A stretch of DNA of 64,000 nt. Source: Cryptomeria japonica (lineage: Eukaryota > Streptophyta > Pinopsida > Cupressales > Cupressaceae). Where the stretch lies: NCBI RefSeq assembly GCF_030272615.1, contig NC_081406.1, positions 192,597,891 through 192,661,890 on the forward strand, in the 5' to 3' direction. Below, piece by piece: positions 10,829-21,765 of the stretch (position 1 is the first letter of the stretch; each line of letters starts with the position of its first letter). The position numbers were made by a program, and so were the translations under genes. The notes beneath the pieces were generated by a model. That model was given only the letters and a program-made list of their open reading frames with translations, did no database searches and had not been told where the DNA came from.

Positions 10829-12076
10829 GAGAACAAAGAAAAGAACTCTGCACCTGCACCAGCTTGTTGGTTGTTTTTATTACGTGATCTTTCAGAATAG
10901 ACAGAAGATGCAGAAGGGTTTGTTTGTTTTGAGAGTTTAGGTGTTCCTGATTTATGAGATAAATGACAGAAAGTGAGAAAAAAAACACCCCCCCACAATG
11001 GAGAAACCCAAACCCTAGTACATAGTATTGAGAAGGAAGTAGTGCATAAGCAAAAAAAATTCAAACTGATATCTCATGTACCTGGTGAAAATTCTGAGAA
11101 AAAAGATCACAAATCTGAATAGAGCATGCTGAGAGCTTTCCAACGCCTATTCGTTTTCGAAAAACGAAGTCTGTTTGCCCATTCTATGGCCCCGGAAGTG
11201 CAAAAAAGAAACCTGACTTTGACTGGTAAAAAACATAGTCAAATAGAAGATCTAGGAAAAAACTCCACCACCACGAGGTCCGTCTTGGAATCACCTTTCC
11301 AATGCCTATTCATTCGCCAAAATCCGACTCCGGATGCACGATCTAGGCTCAAAAAACCAACCCCCTCTCAAAAAGACTAGAGAGGAGGGACTGGTTGTGC
11401 TCCGGGCAGAGGTGGGGCTCGGGCCGGGCGGAGGTGGCGCTCGGGCTAGGCGCAGGTGGCGCGGCCAAGTGGAAGTGGCACAGCTCGAGAGGTGGTGGCT
11501 CACCGACGAGGTGGGAGCGACGATCGGAGGGGACGGGAGTAGCGCCGGAGTTGGAGCAGCGGCCGGCGAGGGAAGCGGCCCGGAGAGACATGCCGGCGGG
11601 AGAGCTGTTGTCGGAGTGCTGGGTGGGGCCGACCTGACAGCTCCGTACGGCGCCGGACTGTCAGGTCCGGTACCCAACAATTTGGGTTTATAAAAAACTC
11701 CCTTTTTTTTTAATTCGTTTTTTTTATTTAATTGATTTTTTTTTGAAATTTTTTTGAAAAATCAAAACAATTCGGCCTGCATGCCGTAAAAAGGCAATTT
11801 TTTTTTCTTCAATTTTTTTCTCGATTTGCGTGCCAGGGCTGTACGACCTGGTTTGGAGAGAAAAAAATCACCCAGATGCTCAGGGGTCAAAAATGGACAA
11901 ATTTTATATGACTATAGGGGTTTTTGGGTCTTCTGAGCACGATGGTGAGGTCCGTTTAGGCCCAAAGTGCTCAGAAAAAAAACTTAACCCTAAGCACACA
12001 AAAAAATGCCTGAAACCCCAAATCTGCTTCAGATGCAAAATTCTCAAAAAACAAGAACAGGTAGCTGCAGATCTGA
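10829..12076 (-). other. Long leader of the copia element, with GC-rich block
   Basis: About 1.25 kb lie between the PBS and the gag ATG. The part at about 11390-11670 is strongly GC-rich and stands out from its AT-rich surroundings. On the minus strand it is open for 124 codons (11306-11680), rich in Pro, Ala and Ser, and similar-length frames exist in other registers and on the plus strand, so coding is not supported. T-rich runs at 11700-11830 border it. Its origin (captured host DNA or ancestral leader) is unknown. Confidence 0.7.
11631..11667 (-). promoter_or_regulatory. Strong hairpin in the copia leader
   Basis: GACCTGACAG (11631-11640) is the exact reverse complement of CTGTCAGGTC (11658-11667). 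Inside it TCCG pairs with CGGA after one bulged base, giving a stem of 14 pairs and an 8-nt loop. The palindromes CCGTACGG and GGCGCC overlap the apex. It lies about 410 nt downstream of the PBS in the RNA. A role in dimerisation or packaging is possible but is inference only. Confidence 0.55.
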
Positions 12077-12088
12077 GCTCTGATACCA
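12077..12088 (-). other. Primer-binding site, initiator tRNA-Met
   Basis: The minus strand reads TGGTATCAGAGC directly after the 5' LTR end. This is the standard 12-nt PBS of plant copia elements. Confidence 0.95.
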
Positions 12089-12461
12089 TATAGAAGTTGA
12101 GAAAAACAACCCCACAGTAGCCTGAAGATCTTCTGCAAGCCGAATAACCTATTACAAGGACGAGCAATGAAGCAAAATCTGAAGAACAAGAAAAACATAG
12201 GAAAAACTATTCTCCAAACAAGAGAGCTCCAATTCACCAGAAAAAAGTATTGTGAAAAGATGATACAATGAAAAGAAAAATAACCTCTAATAGGTCAAGA
12301 AACCCTAAAAAGGGAAAACCCTAGGTTTGCACATAATAATTAATTAAAATAATTAATTATATGCACCTAATGTTAGCTTAAGTGTAAAAAGATAATTGGA
12401 AACTTAAAGAATTAAACAAATAATGTTTAATTAATCAAGTAAAGACCCAATTACTCTAACA
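12089..12461 (-). repeat. 5' LTR of the copia element (373 bp)
   Basis: Same length as, and 98.7% identical to, 6196-6568. Its outer end abuts the target duplication GGGAG at 12462-12466 and its inner end abuts the PBS. Promoter elements were not separately identified. Confidence 0.95.
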
Positions 12462-12466
12462 GGGAG
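12462..12466. repeat. Target-site duplication GGGAG (right)
   Basis: Matches 6191-6195 and marks the right end of the insertion. Confidence 0.85.
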
Positions 12467-14614
12467 TACATAATAAAACAATATTACAACTATCATTCTT
12501 TCATAAGTGTAAGGGGGTGATTAAATTAGTTTATTAATATAACCTAGTCATTCAATCATTATAACACATCAGAGAAAATTATACGTAGATAACATATTAA
12601 TTTTCTTTTCAAATACGTGTGTGTGTGTGAGGGAGAGAGATCATTATACCATTATACAATAGAGAAATTACAAGGAGATAACATATGATTTTTCTCATAC
12701 TAATTATTCTTTTTTTAAGGATTGTGTGTGTACCTTCACAATTATTATTAAACATATTTTATTTTCTTGAAAAAATCTTAGTAGAAGGTGTTAATGAAGA
12801 GTTGTGATTTTTGAGGAAATCTTGTATGATTTTATTTTTCTAGAAAATGAATTATTTGATTTTATGTAGTAGCTAGAATCTTTGATTTGATTTGACTCTA
12901 GAGATATATTTTCCTTTATTAAATTCTATAAATTTTGAGAAACGCTTCACAATTTTTAGTTCCAATGGAGATCTCTTCAAAGTGGACACATATACGCTTC
13001 CTTCGAATCACCTTATTCTCATGGACACCTAGAGAAAATTGCTTCTCACACTATGCCTAGGTATACACATAATTTCTACATTTCGTTCTACATAATTTTT
13101 AATTATTTAATTGATTGTATGGTTGCATACATTCCTTTCCAAATTGCTAACCTACACCAAATGCTATCTTGGAGATAAGTTGGATGATCAAAAAACCCTT
13201 TTCACTATGATGAAGTCTTTAAATTTACCAATGAAAGAGTGCCTCCTTAGTTTTCTTTCATTCTTTACTATCTTTACAATATTGGTTTTTTTTAATTATT
13301 CGTTGAAATAAGTTTTTGTATGTAAAATACTAGTAGCACATAGATGATTCTCAATAGAGATGTTTTTCATTCTCTGCATTGAGCTTGGCTTTGATCAGGT
13401 TTTCATTATGTATTTGATTATCGTACTTAAACATATATCTCTTGTGACAATAACCTTCCTCATGTGAGGATGATATAAAGACTGAAATAAACACACCACC
13501 CTCCTCCATTGCTCAAAGTGAAATGATTGGAGAAATTTTCTATAAATTTTCTGTATTTGTGCACAACCTAATAATTGCTTAGTTGTGAAAATATTTACCA
13601 ACAATTTAATTTTTATTATATTAATTTTATTCTCAATTTTTTATATTCTTTGATGAACTGTACTAATTTTTTTCTCAATTTTCATATTTATTAAAAATAT
13701 TGAATAATATTATTTTGATTTCTATTGTCAATTTATGGCCTTAGCATTAAAATAGTATTTTTGGTATGTTCCTTATATTTAATAAATTTCGTATTACTAT
13801 TCCGATCAGAATACAAAAATATTGGACTTTATAGGGAGGTTTTGTACATAAGGTTTTCCATCTCTCTACACTCTAGTCAATGTATCAAAATCTTTAATAA
13901 TCAAATAGTTAACTTGACAATTTTACACTTCATCCCTCCCAAAAAGTGGCTAATAAGGAAGTTTATTTCTTTCCAGATTATTGAATGTTTAGTGTTTAAA
14001 TTTCTAAATAGTGTAGAAGCATAGACTCATTCTCAAGAGCTTTGAGTGTATGCACATTATCAATTGTAAGAGTTATTTATGTGATTTTATGTATTTTATA
14101 GACTTTAATTTTAATTTTTTTTGCTACTTTTGATAAGAATTGTATTTACTTCTATAAGGAATTATAGGTACAACAATGAGAACATTAGATAGCTTGATAT
14201 TCAAAATTAAAAACATACGTGTAGATAGTGAGATTTTCCACTACTAAAAATCTTGCCCTTTCATAATGAAAACTTCAGATTCTATTAAGAAGTGTATTTA
14301 AATTGCAGCATGCCATTTAAGATGCATTCATGTTGAGATTAATTATGATACCAAATTCAAAAATTTAGACATGATATAATTAATTCCAATAAATTTCATT
14401 TATCCTATTATATAAATAATACTAATATATTCAATAAACTAAATACATTCTGAAAAAAAGAAAATCAATAAAATAAATAAATTTTGAAAAAAATATTTCT
14501 CCTACACATTTTTAAAATTTTCACAACCTTAATTAAAAAATAATGAAGGAATGAAGAGAGACTGCGATTGACAAAATATTTTTATAAAAATAATAAATTA
14601 TAAGATTAATCAGA
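12467..14614. other. AT-rich sequence without recognisable gene
   Basis: Short TG/AG repeats near 12617-12640. The longest open frames (99 codons or fewer) are AT-rich and show no motif. Nothing else was recognised up to the tRNA gene. Confidence 0.55.
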
Positions 14615-14686
14615 GTCGTTGTAGTATAGTGGTAAGTATTCCCGCCTGTCACGCGGGTGACCCGGGTTCGATCCCCGGCAACGGCG
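14615..14686 (+). tRNA. trnD-GUC: tRNA-Asp (anticodon GTC)
   Basis: A 72-nt cloverleaf. The acceptor stem GTCGTTG pairs with CAACGGC, with one T-G pair, and is followed by discriminator G. The D-arm region contains the A-box-like TAGTATAGTGGT. The anticodon stem CCCGC/GCGGG encloses the 7-nt loop CTGTCAC with anticodon GTC at 14648-14650. The T arm contains GGTTCGATCCC, the internal B box. There is no intron. A TTTT run at 14692-14695 can stop RNA polymerase III. CCA is not encoded, as expected for a nuclear gene. The upstream flank is AT-rich, as is common for plant tRNA genes. It is the only feature in the window that looks fully functional. Confidence 0.97.
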
Positions 14687-14691
14687 ATTTC

Positions 14692-14695
14692 TTTT
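14692..14695 (+). terminator. Pol III T-run after tRNA-Asp
   Basis: Four T residues begin five bases after the tRNA 3' end, the minimal terminator for RNA polymerase III. Confidence 0.75.
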
Positions 14696-15654
14696 ATGTT
14701 GCGAACAAAATTAGTATGCAAGCTTTTTTCAACTGGAAAAGATATTTCTGAGATCCAACTATTGCTTTTCAACTTTTAATTTTTGAGATTTACAAAACCT
14801 CTTGCAAGCGTTTTTGAGATTTAATTGTGCGTAGTGCAGCGGCCAAATAGAAGACCCTGATTTCTGTTCACTTAAGAATATTTGATCTTTCATTTTCTTT
14901 AAATATATTAGATAAAATATATCCATATTAAAATCTTTTATTTTTCTCCTATGAATATTTTATCTTTCATTTCCGTGTAGAAAATCAATTTAAGGGCCCA
15001 ATGAAAAAGAACGGTCAGGATTCAACATATTTTCCCTAGGACTTATGGTCCCATGAATGCAATACATATAAGTTAGTTAAATATAAATTTAGTATGCCAC
15101 ATTGTGGCAGTGCAAAAAATGGTTAAAAATATGAGCCAAAGAATAATGGTGGACACATGGGCAGGTCGACTATGGCTGATATTAATTCTTTTAACTATTT
15201 AAAAACAACTTCATTATATATCACACACCACCTCCTCTGAATATTCAACAGTTGTTAAATCACATTCTCACATGAAGAGCAAATCTGGGCAGAGAATATA
15301 GCGATCACATGAATATGACAGAATAACACATCTTGTCACATAATATATTTACTAGCAATTGCACCTTGGTGTGCAATGGGTACGCCGAATAGGTGTGGAA
15401 GGTCAATTCAAAAAAAAAATTGGTCTAGATATTTTCCATACATTTATGCAATTCATGAGAAAAATTGGTAGGTCATTTAACAAAAGTGTCAATAGAGAAG
15501 TAATAGCTTCAAATCAATTGTACATCCACTTACATGGATCCAAGCATGGTTGAAACAAAAAATTTGAATAAAAAACATAATCAAGCTCCATTACCAATAG
15601 GTTCATCTTATGATTACAATAAGGAGAGATGGTAATTGTGGGAGATATAGAGGG
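14696..15654. other. Sequence without recognisable gene
   Basis: AT-rich DNA. The 64-codon frame starting at 15359 has no recognisable motif. No repeat or RNA structure was recognised. Confidence 0.5.
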
Positions 15655-16150
15655 GTAACCGTTAGGATTTACATGCAGAAAATATCAATTATATGCAGAT
15701 AAATATAAAACACAAGAATGAAAAACACAAAAGTAATAACAACAAAGAGACAATATTTAACGTGGTTCACCCAATCTTGGGCTACATCCACCAAATAGAG
15801 AGTCCAATATTATTATCGAGTAAACCAAAACTGAGTACAATCAGTAATCCCCTTGCAACTCAATACCGTTGTAAAATGTTACAAAATTATCTACAGAAAA
15901 CCCTAACCCTTAGTCTTTTTTATCACGACTTATGTCGGTTACAATATTAGGGTTACAACATGTCATCCAATAGAAAAATAACACCTGACGCCTTTATAAA
16001 ATAATAAAATTCTTTGTGGCCTCGCAAGGCACTGCCCCTCGACCCCGCCCTGTATCGGGACAGGGGGCACGCAAGGGGCGCTGCCCCCAAACCCTTGTCG
16101 AAAAATATGGGGGGAAACCTCGTTGATAGAAGTAGGGAAAATTTAACCCC
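15655..16150 (-). mobile_element. LTR fragment (copia-like), minus orientation
   Basis: Read on the minus strand, the block around 15755-15795 contains GTGGATGTAGCCCAAGATTG followed by GAACCACGTTAAA, a sequence common just before the 3' end of plant LTRs. The proposed 3' end is near 15662 (GTAAATCCTAAC). Toward the other end lies a GC-rich block (about 16020-16095) with the imperfect palindrome CCTGTATCGGGACAGG. No PBS, PPT or coding sequence adjoins it, so it may be a solo or truncated LTR. The boundaries are approximate. Confidence 0.5.
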
Positions 16151-16169
16151 CGAGTCTAATTAGGCTCCA

Positions 16170-16181
16170 TATAACAACAAT

Positions 16182-16268
<87 letters not shown>

Positions 16269-16630
16269 TATGGAGAGTAGATGGAGAGAGAAAGAGAGAG
16301 AGAAAGAGAGGGATAGATATAGATGGAAGAGATAAATATTCAAAGGGAGAGAGGGAGAGATAAAAAGATAAAGATAGTTTTAGGAAGTAATGTATAGAGG
16401 AAGGGAGAGATATAGGGGCAAAGAGAGGTGGAGAGATAATGAGATAGAGATAGAACAAGATATCCAAGAAAGAAATGGAGAGATAGAGCTAGAGCGACAA
16501 ATAGATATAATGGGATAGAGGGAGAGATAGAAAGAGAGAGACTGTGATATAGAGAGAAAGAGAGATAGATATGAGATAGGGAGGGAGATGGCGAGAGATA
16601 TAATGAGAGAGATAGGGATATAGAGATATG
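16170..16630 (+). repeat. GA-rich microsatellite and extended purine tract
   Basis: About 80 bp of near-perfect (GA)n at 16180-16258, then some 370 bp of impure GAGA/GATA sequence in which the plus strand is almost purine-only apart from scattered T. A shorter related tract lies at 17460-17545. Minus-strand frames full of Ser and Leu here are artefacts of the repeat. Confidence 0.95.
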
Positions 16631-18989
16631 ACATTCAATTCTTGCAAGCATATGAGAATATACATGTCAAGATGCATGGACCAATTTATAACTAACATAT
16701 CAACAAAGATGTTGATATAGGTTGACACCTAGTATGGTGGGTATAGCTTTGGGAAATCTTTGGATCAATGTAGTAATTTTAACATAATAATAAACTGTTT
16801 TAAACCAACGTGTATAAACTCATTAAAAGACAAATCATAAAACATGATTATATTATTATTTTAAAAATTCTCAAAAACTATTATAAATTCATTAATAAAA
16901 TAATATATATCATTAATTTATTTATTCGCCTTTAAAAAAATTATTTCAACAAAAAAAATTCAACTATTAAAATAATAAATATAAATTGCATGTTTTTGGA
17001 CATTAAAACATCCAATTGTCAAAAAAGAAATTAAGGAAAAGCCAAAAATAGTTGAAAATGACAACCAAATTTTTAAGAAGACATGGCATCACATTTTTTA
17101 CTTAATTTCAACAAAAGATAACAAAAAAAATTGCTAAAAATATGCATAAAGGAAGAAAATTTGCTAGCAATTTAAAACATACAAGGAAAGTGCATTATAC
17201 TTGGAATAAATATGTACTTGGAATAAAAAGTGGATTTCCAAACACTTTAAGATGTAACACAAAAATGTGGACTACAAATTATTATTAGGTTTATTATTAA
17301 TGTAATTGTAGTATATTATTATTATTGTTATATGAATGCAAGAATACAAACATTGCTATATTTATAAAGCACCTATCAACATTGATAATATTACTACAAA
17401 TGTTGATATATTTATATGAATGCAAGAACCCATCAACTTTATTTTTGTGTGAAGTATAAAAAGAAAGGGTGATAAGGATAGATGAAGAGATAGGATACAA
17501 AGGAGGAGAGATAAAGAGATAGATATAGTAAGAGAGAAAGATAGAGGACCTCATATCAAAGATCTAAAGATTAATAATTAAAATGATATAAAAATGGTTG
17601 GCAACACAATATCATATTAAAAAGTTAAAATATCTTATAATATCATTTTTAAAAATTTCCATTCCAAGAGAGAACATCTTATAAAAAAATCATCATAAAA
17701 AATAAAAATAAAAATAAGTATAAATAATTAAACACAAAACAATTACAAATTTATAATGACTAAATATTATTATTTGACTATTAGAAAAAGAAACATTAAT
17801 TTTAATAGTGTAAATTTACATAATTAAATATACAGTAAATATGTAATTATAATTTTTTAATGATTAGATATTATTTCTTATGATATTTTTGTTAAACAAA
17901 CGCTAATTTTAAAATATTAGACTTGTAAATATTCTAAATATATAAAAAAAAATATAAATTCATATTAAGAAATGTAAAATAAAATCTTATTTAAATTTAA
18001 ATATTTATAAAAATTACAAACAATAAATAATTAAATAAAAAATTAAACGAATTTTTAAAATTTTATAATTATAAATTAACATTTAATATTTTTAACATTT
18101 CTTTATGTTTTATAACTGTCTGGATTCCAACATTATTGAGGATCATCTTCTCATTTTGAACACTATGGCAATATAATGATTATAATTTTGTGTTCAAGTG
18201 TTCCATATTCATTAGTTTATGTGAAAAGATTGGAGAAAGTACACGGTAAGTTGAAACAGATTTCTTTTATTAAAAAAAAAGTTGAAACAGATTTAGACAG
18301 CACTTATTTTCACCAAGGCTACGGTAACATTACCCTAGGTTAGAATATGCTCGCTAAAACATATAACTTTGTTGTATTGAGCGGAGACTATTTAAAGAAA
18401 AAAATATAAAAGCTTTTTAAAGTAAGACTAATGCCTCCACGAACGCACTGGAGTTGGAATCCGAGCCACACAACGGTCAGAGAATGGTCAGTACGGTGTC
18501 AGGCTCGGTGCAACAAATAAAACTTTTTACTTTGTAGCGAACGAAAACATCCAACGAACGAAACCTTTCTAATGGTCTTGCATTCGTTTTGGCTAACTTT
18601 CAGCCATAGATTTTAAAGATTGTGTGGTTCATCTCATATAGGGAACGCCTTCGGCGTAATTATTCTTATAAGAGAACAAATAAAGTTTAACCTCGAAAAA
18701 TTTAGTATACAAAACTATAGAGAGGTCGATAAAAACGGACCCACTAATTCAAATAATGAAACGAACAGATAAATACTGAAATTCGACATGTTTTACAGGT
18801 GCGGCAATTTTACTGTCGACTCTTCATTATACAAAACGAATGACGTAAGAGCTTACGTCATAGGCCACCCTTATCTAATATATTTATTAATATTAGATGC
18901 AACCTGGTTCCGTAATGAGTTAGTGCTTGTACTCTTTAACTCTGATAAACTACACCTGGCATTATCCTTTATGTCTCGTCAATTAATAG
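16631..18989. other. AT-rich sequence without recognisable gene
   Basis: Mostly AT-rich DNA without supported genes. It includes the related purine tract at 17460-17545 and a perfect TGACGT inverted repeat at 18841-18860 (listed separately). A 68-codon frame at 18788-18994 shows no motif. Confidence 0.5.
18841..18860. promoter_or_regulatory. Inverted TGACGTAAG palindrome
   Basis: TGACGTAAG and its exact reverse complement CTTACGTCA are separated by AG. TGACG is the core bound by plant TGA-class bZIP factors (as-1-like sites). No gene downstream is supported, so binding is a possibility only. Confidence 0.3.
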
Positions 18990-19877
18990 AGTAGTTTGTT
19001 TTATCTTTTATGGGTGTGAAGTTTGGGGGAATAGCATGTCGAACTTCAAATGGAGACTGAGAGAATACAAAAGCATCTTATCACCAGCAGCTTCAGAGTC
19101 AAATCAACAATACCATATAAGATCCTTTTGGCTGAAGCTGGTATGTACCTAATTGAGGCTTGAGCGGTCATTCGGCTGTTATGCTACTTAAACAAGGTGG
19201 AAAGTATGGATAAGCACCGTTGGTCCATCTTGATTGTTGATGAAAACTTAAGTCGTAGGAAAAAGACTTGGAATAAACAAAATAACAAATGGATGAACAA
19301 GTGGGATATTAATTTGCATGACTGCCCCAACAACAAAGAGACGATAAAAAAGTGGGTCTTAGAGAAATTTAGGAATGCCATGTGGTTAACCCAGCTAGGC
19401 AGGAAAAAAATGTACTATATTAAAGAATTCAACCCTACTTGGGCACATGAGGAAAAAAAATATTTGAGATCTGTGATCAACGGTAAGGCCAAAATTCTAA
19501 TTGCACAATTAAGGACTGGATCTCACCATTTGAGATGTGAAATTGGTAGATGGAAGGTGCCTAAAGAAGAGTGAGAGGAAATAGCATGCCCATGCCTATT
19601 TTGGAGCAAGAAGACAGTAGAAACATAATGACATTTCATAATGGAGTGTACAACGTATGAAGATATTCACAGCCAGTTTGGGAATGAATTAAAAGTAGAT
19701 AGTCTGAACGAGCTTTTTGAAGAGTCAAGACTTCACAAAACAACAAACCTCTTAGTCAAGATTCACAAGAGAAGATCCAACATGGAAAAGAATTTAAAAC
19801 TGGGATAAGTTGAACCTGTGGGTCCCTTAGTCCATTGGGTCTCGTGGATGTCATTAAAACACATTCATTCATTCATT
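18990..19877 (+). pseudogene. 3' end of a LINE ORF2, with ATTC-repeat tail
   Basis: From 19000 one frame reads FIFYGCEVWGNSMSNFKW, the Y-G-x-E-x-W block found downstream of the RT domain in several LINE clades. After a frameshift it continues IQKHLI...IPYKILLAEAG. An open stretch at 19197-19574 (125 codons) contains KKMYYIKEFNPTWAHEEK and LIAQLRTGSHHLRCEIGRWK. It is followed by a decayed C-terminal zinc finger (CPCLFW ... HFIMEC) with stops. The 3' end is a short (ATTC)n tail at 19862-19877 and not poly(A), which some non-L1 LINE clades have. The catalytic RT domain is missing: this is a 5'-truncated copy. The clade is uncertain. Confidence 0.75.
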
Positions 19878-21599
19878 TTGAGCACCTTTATTTTTCTCCT
19901 ATTTTAATAAAATGACACCTGGCCTTTGTATTTTGCTGGTATTACCCTTTGGGTCTTGTTAACGGTCATTTGATTGTTTCAATTTAACAAAAATAATATA
20001 ATGTCTAATAAATCAATTATTTCTAATCACTTTGCCATATGTAGAGTAACATTTCTTTACAATATCATATATTTACAATGATATATTGATTATTTCTATA
20101 TTATTTGAATTTTAAAATTGAATTGTTATTCATTATTTTTGGTTTGAGTGTGCTGGTTCAAATTTATTAATGATATTGTCAATCTATTCAACCCAAGGAA
20201 TATATAGATCTATTGTTAGATTTTATTTAGATGTCTAATACTGGTGCACCCATCAAATTTTATTAATGTAATCATAGAATAACAATCTTGTTAAAATCAT
20301 TTGGTTTGATCTAAAAAATGATAGGATTATGGATCCTTAGAATGTAAAGCAAATGAACGTGTTCTACAAAAACTTCAAGTAATCTAGTTATTCTTACTTT
20401 CTTTTTCTAATAAAAAAAAGTAATCTAGTTGGATGTAAATCAATTCTTTCTGGTTATTGGTTGGTTGGGTTTGCATTGCTTAGGTGAGATTTTATGGATG
20501 TTTAGACAAATCGATTTATAATAAAACATACCATTCAGACTATGATGGCTCGGACAATGACTCATATTAAATTTACAACCACAAATTCCATATTCTGATA
20601 GACAAATTGAGGCTTGGAGTTTGACAATCATCCTTGTCTGTCACAAAATTTTTATGATGGTTTGTTCATTTAGCTTAAGTGAGATTTGAGGAATAAATGG
20701 ATTTTTTTATTTTTATAATAAAACATGTTATTCAAGGTAAGATAGCTGGACAATGACTAGTATTAAATTTATAACAAAATGCAAATTCAATTCTAATCTG
20801 AAATGAATCTTCATGAAACTTTTATTTTTTCAAAGAATAACTTTTAAAATTTAACAAAATCAAAAATTGATCTGATGATATGAAAAATAAAAAATATTAA
20901 TAAATAATTTATTATGACACGAAATAACTTAAAATACTAATTTTTATTTATCTACGATAAATTTTTAATCTATATTAATAATTTAAAATAAGACATATAT
21001 CCATCTAATAAATTTTATAATCCATTATAAAATTTGAAGATAGTCCAGAGACCATCATATTCCTTGCCTGGGCAGGCTGTGTAGCAGGAGTATTCAGACG
21101 ACAATCAGAAGTTGAATTTGCAGAGATTTCAGTCACTTGATCACGTCAAAGAAGAGCAGAATACCACAATATCAAATCAACGAAAATGCCCAAAAATAAT
21201 CAAGATAGTTTAATATTTGTTTTATAATCTAAAAATATATTTGCAATGTACTATAGAAAATTTGCAGCTCCATTTGTCATTTTATATCACTGAATATATT
21301 CTCCATTATTATTTTTTAACATGTGTATAAGTTCGTTCATATATTATTTAAAAGAAACAGTGTATAAATTGTCTGAAAAAACAAATGTATTTCATGCATC
21401 TCAAAAGTCTCAGCACAGCCAAAGCAAATAAGTATGGTCAACGGAATCAAGCCATTGATTCAGGCAAAACTGAAACAACCAAACAAAATTTTATGATGAT
21501 GTGAGACACATTGAAATGTAGAGACACAAAAAAAACAAATCTTTGTATTGATGACAAATAAAAAAATATTTATTTAAATGCATAATGTTCAAAAACTGA
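19878..21599. other. AT-rich sequence with one degenerate direct duplication
   Basis: Two diverged copies about 200 bp apart, near 20457-20600 and 20657-20800, share segments such as TAATAAAACAT, GGACAATGACT and TATTAAATTTA. No gene was recognised. Confidence 0.5.
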
Positions 21600-21765
21600 A
21601 TTAAACAACTACTGCTTAATCGGTGATAACCGTTTTCTAACAACAATGAACAATGTTTATTATCTTACATTTTCTATCATAATGAACATTGTAAATAAAA
21701 AACAAGACGGAAATGTTCATTACCCCTTTTCACTGTCCCCATAATGAACATTGCGAAGAACATCA

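Larger units (their letters stand above)
6196..12461 (-). mobile_element. Structurally complete Ty1/copia retrotransposon (6266 bp)
   Basis: The element has two 373-bp LTRs, a PBS complementary to initiator tRNA-Met directly inside the right LTR, a polypurine tract directly inside the left LTR, and a GGGAG target duplication. It is transcribed on the minus strand in the order gag, PR, INT, RT, RNase H, which is the copia order. The LTRs differ at 5 of 373 positions, so insertion was recent on a genomic scale. The gag-pol frame nevertheless has ten in-frame stops and one frameshift. On the coding strand the LTR starts TG and ends TA, not the usual TG...CA. The leader between PBS and gag is long (about 1.25 kb) and includes a GC-rich block. 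Confidence 0.95.

Noticed and set aside
11334-11693. Plus-strand 119-codon frame in the GC-rich leader block
   Set aside because: GC-rich DNA has few stops in any register; several frames on both strands are open and none has a motif.
13111-14024. Short plus-strand frames (66 and 99 codons)
   Set aside because: AT-rich random-looking sequence without motif or gene context.
16143-16728. Several minus-strand frames rich in Ser, Leu and Ile
   Set aside because: They arise from the GA-rich tract and have no other composition.
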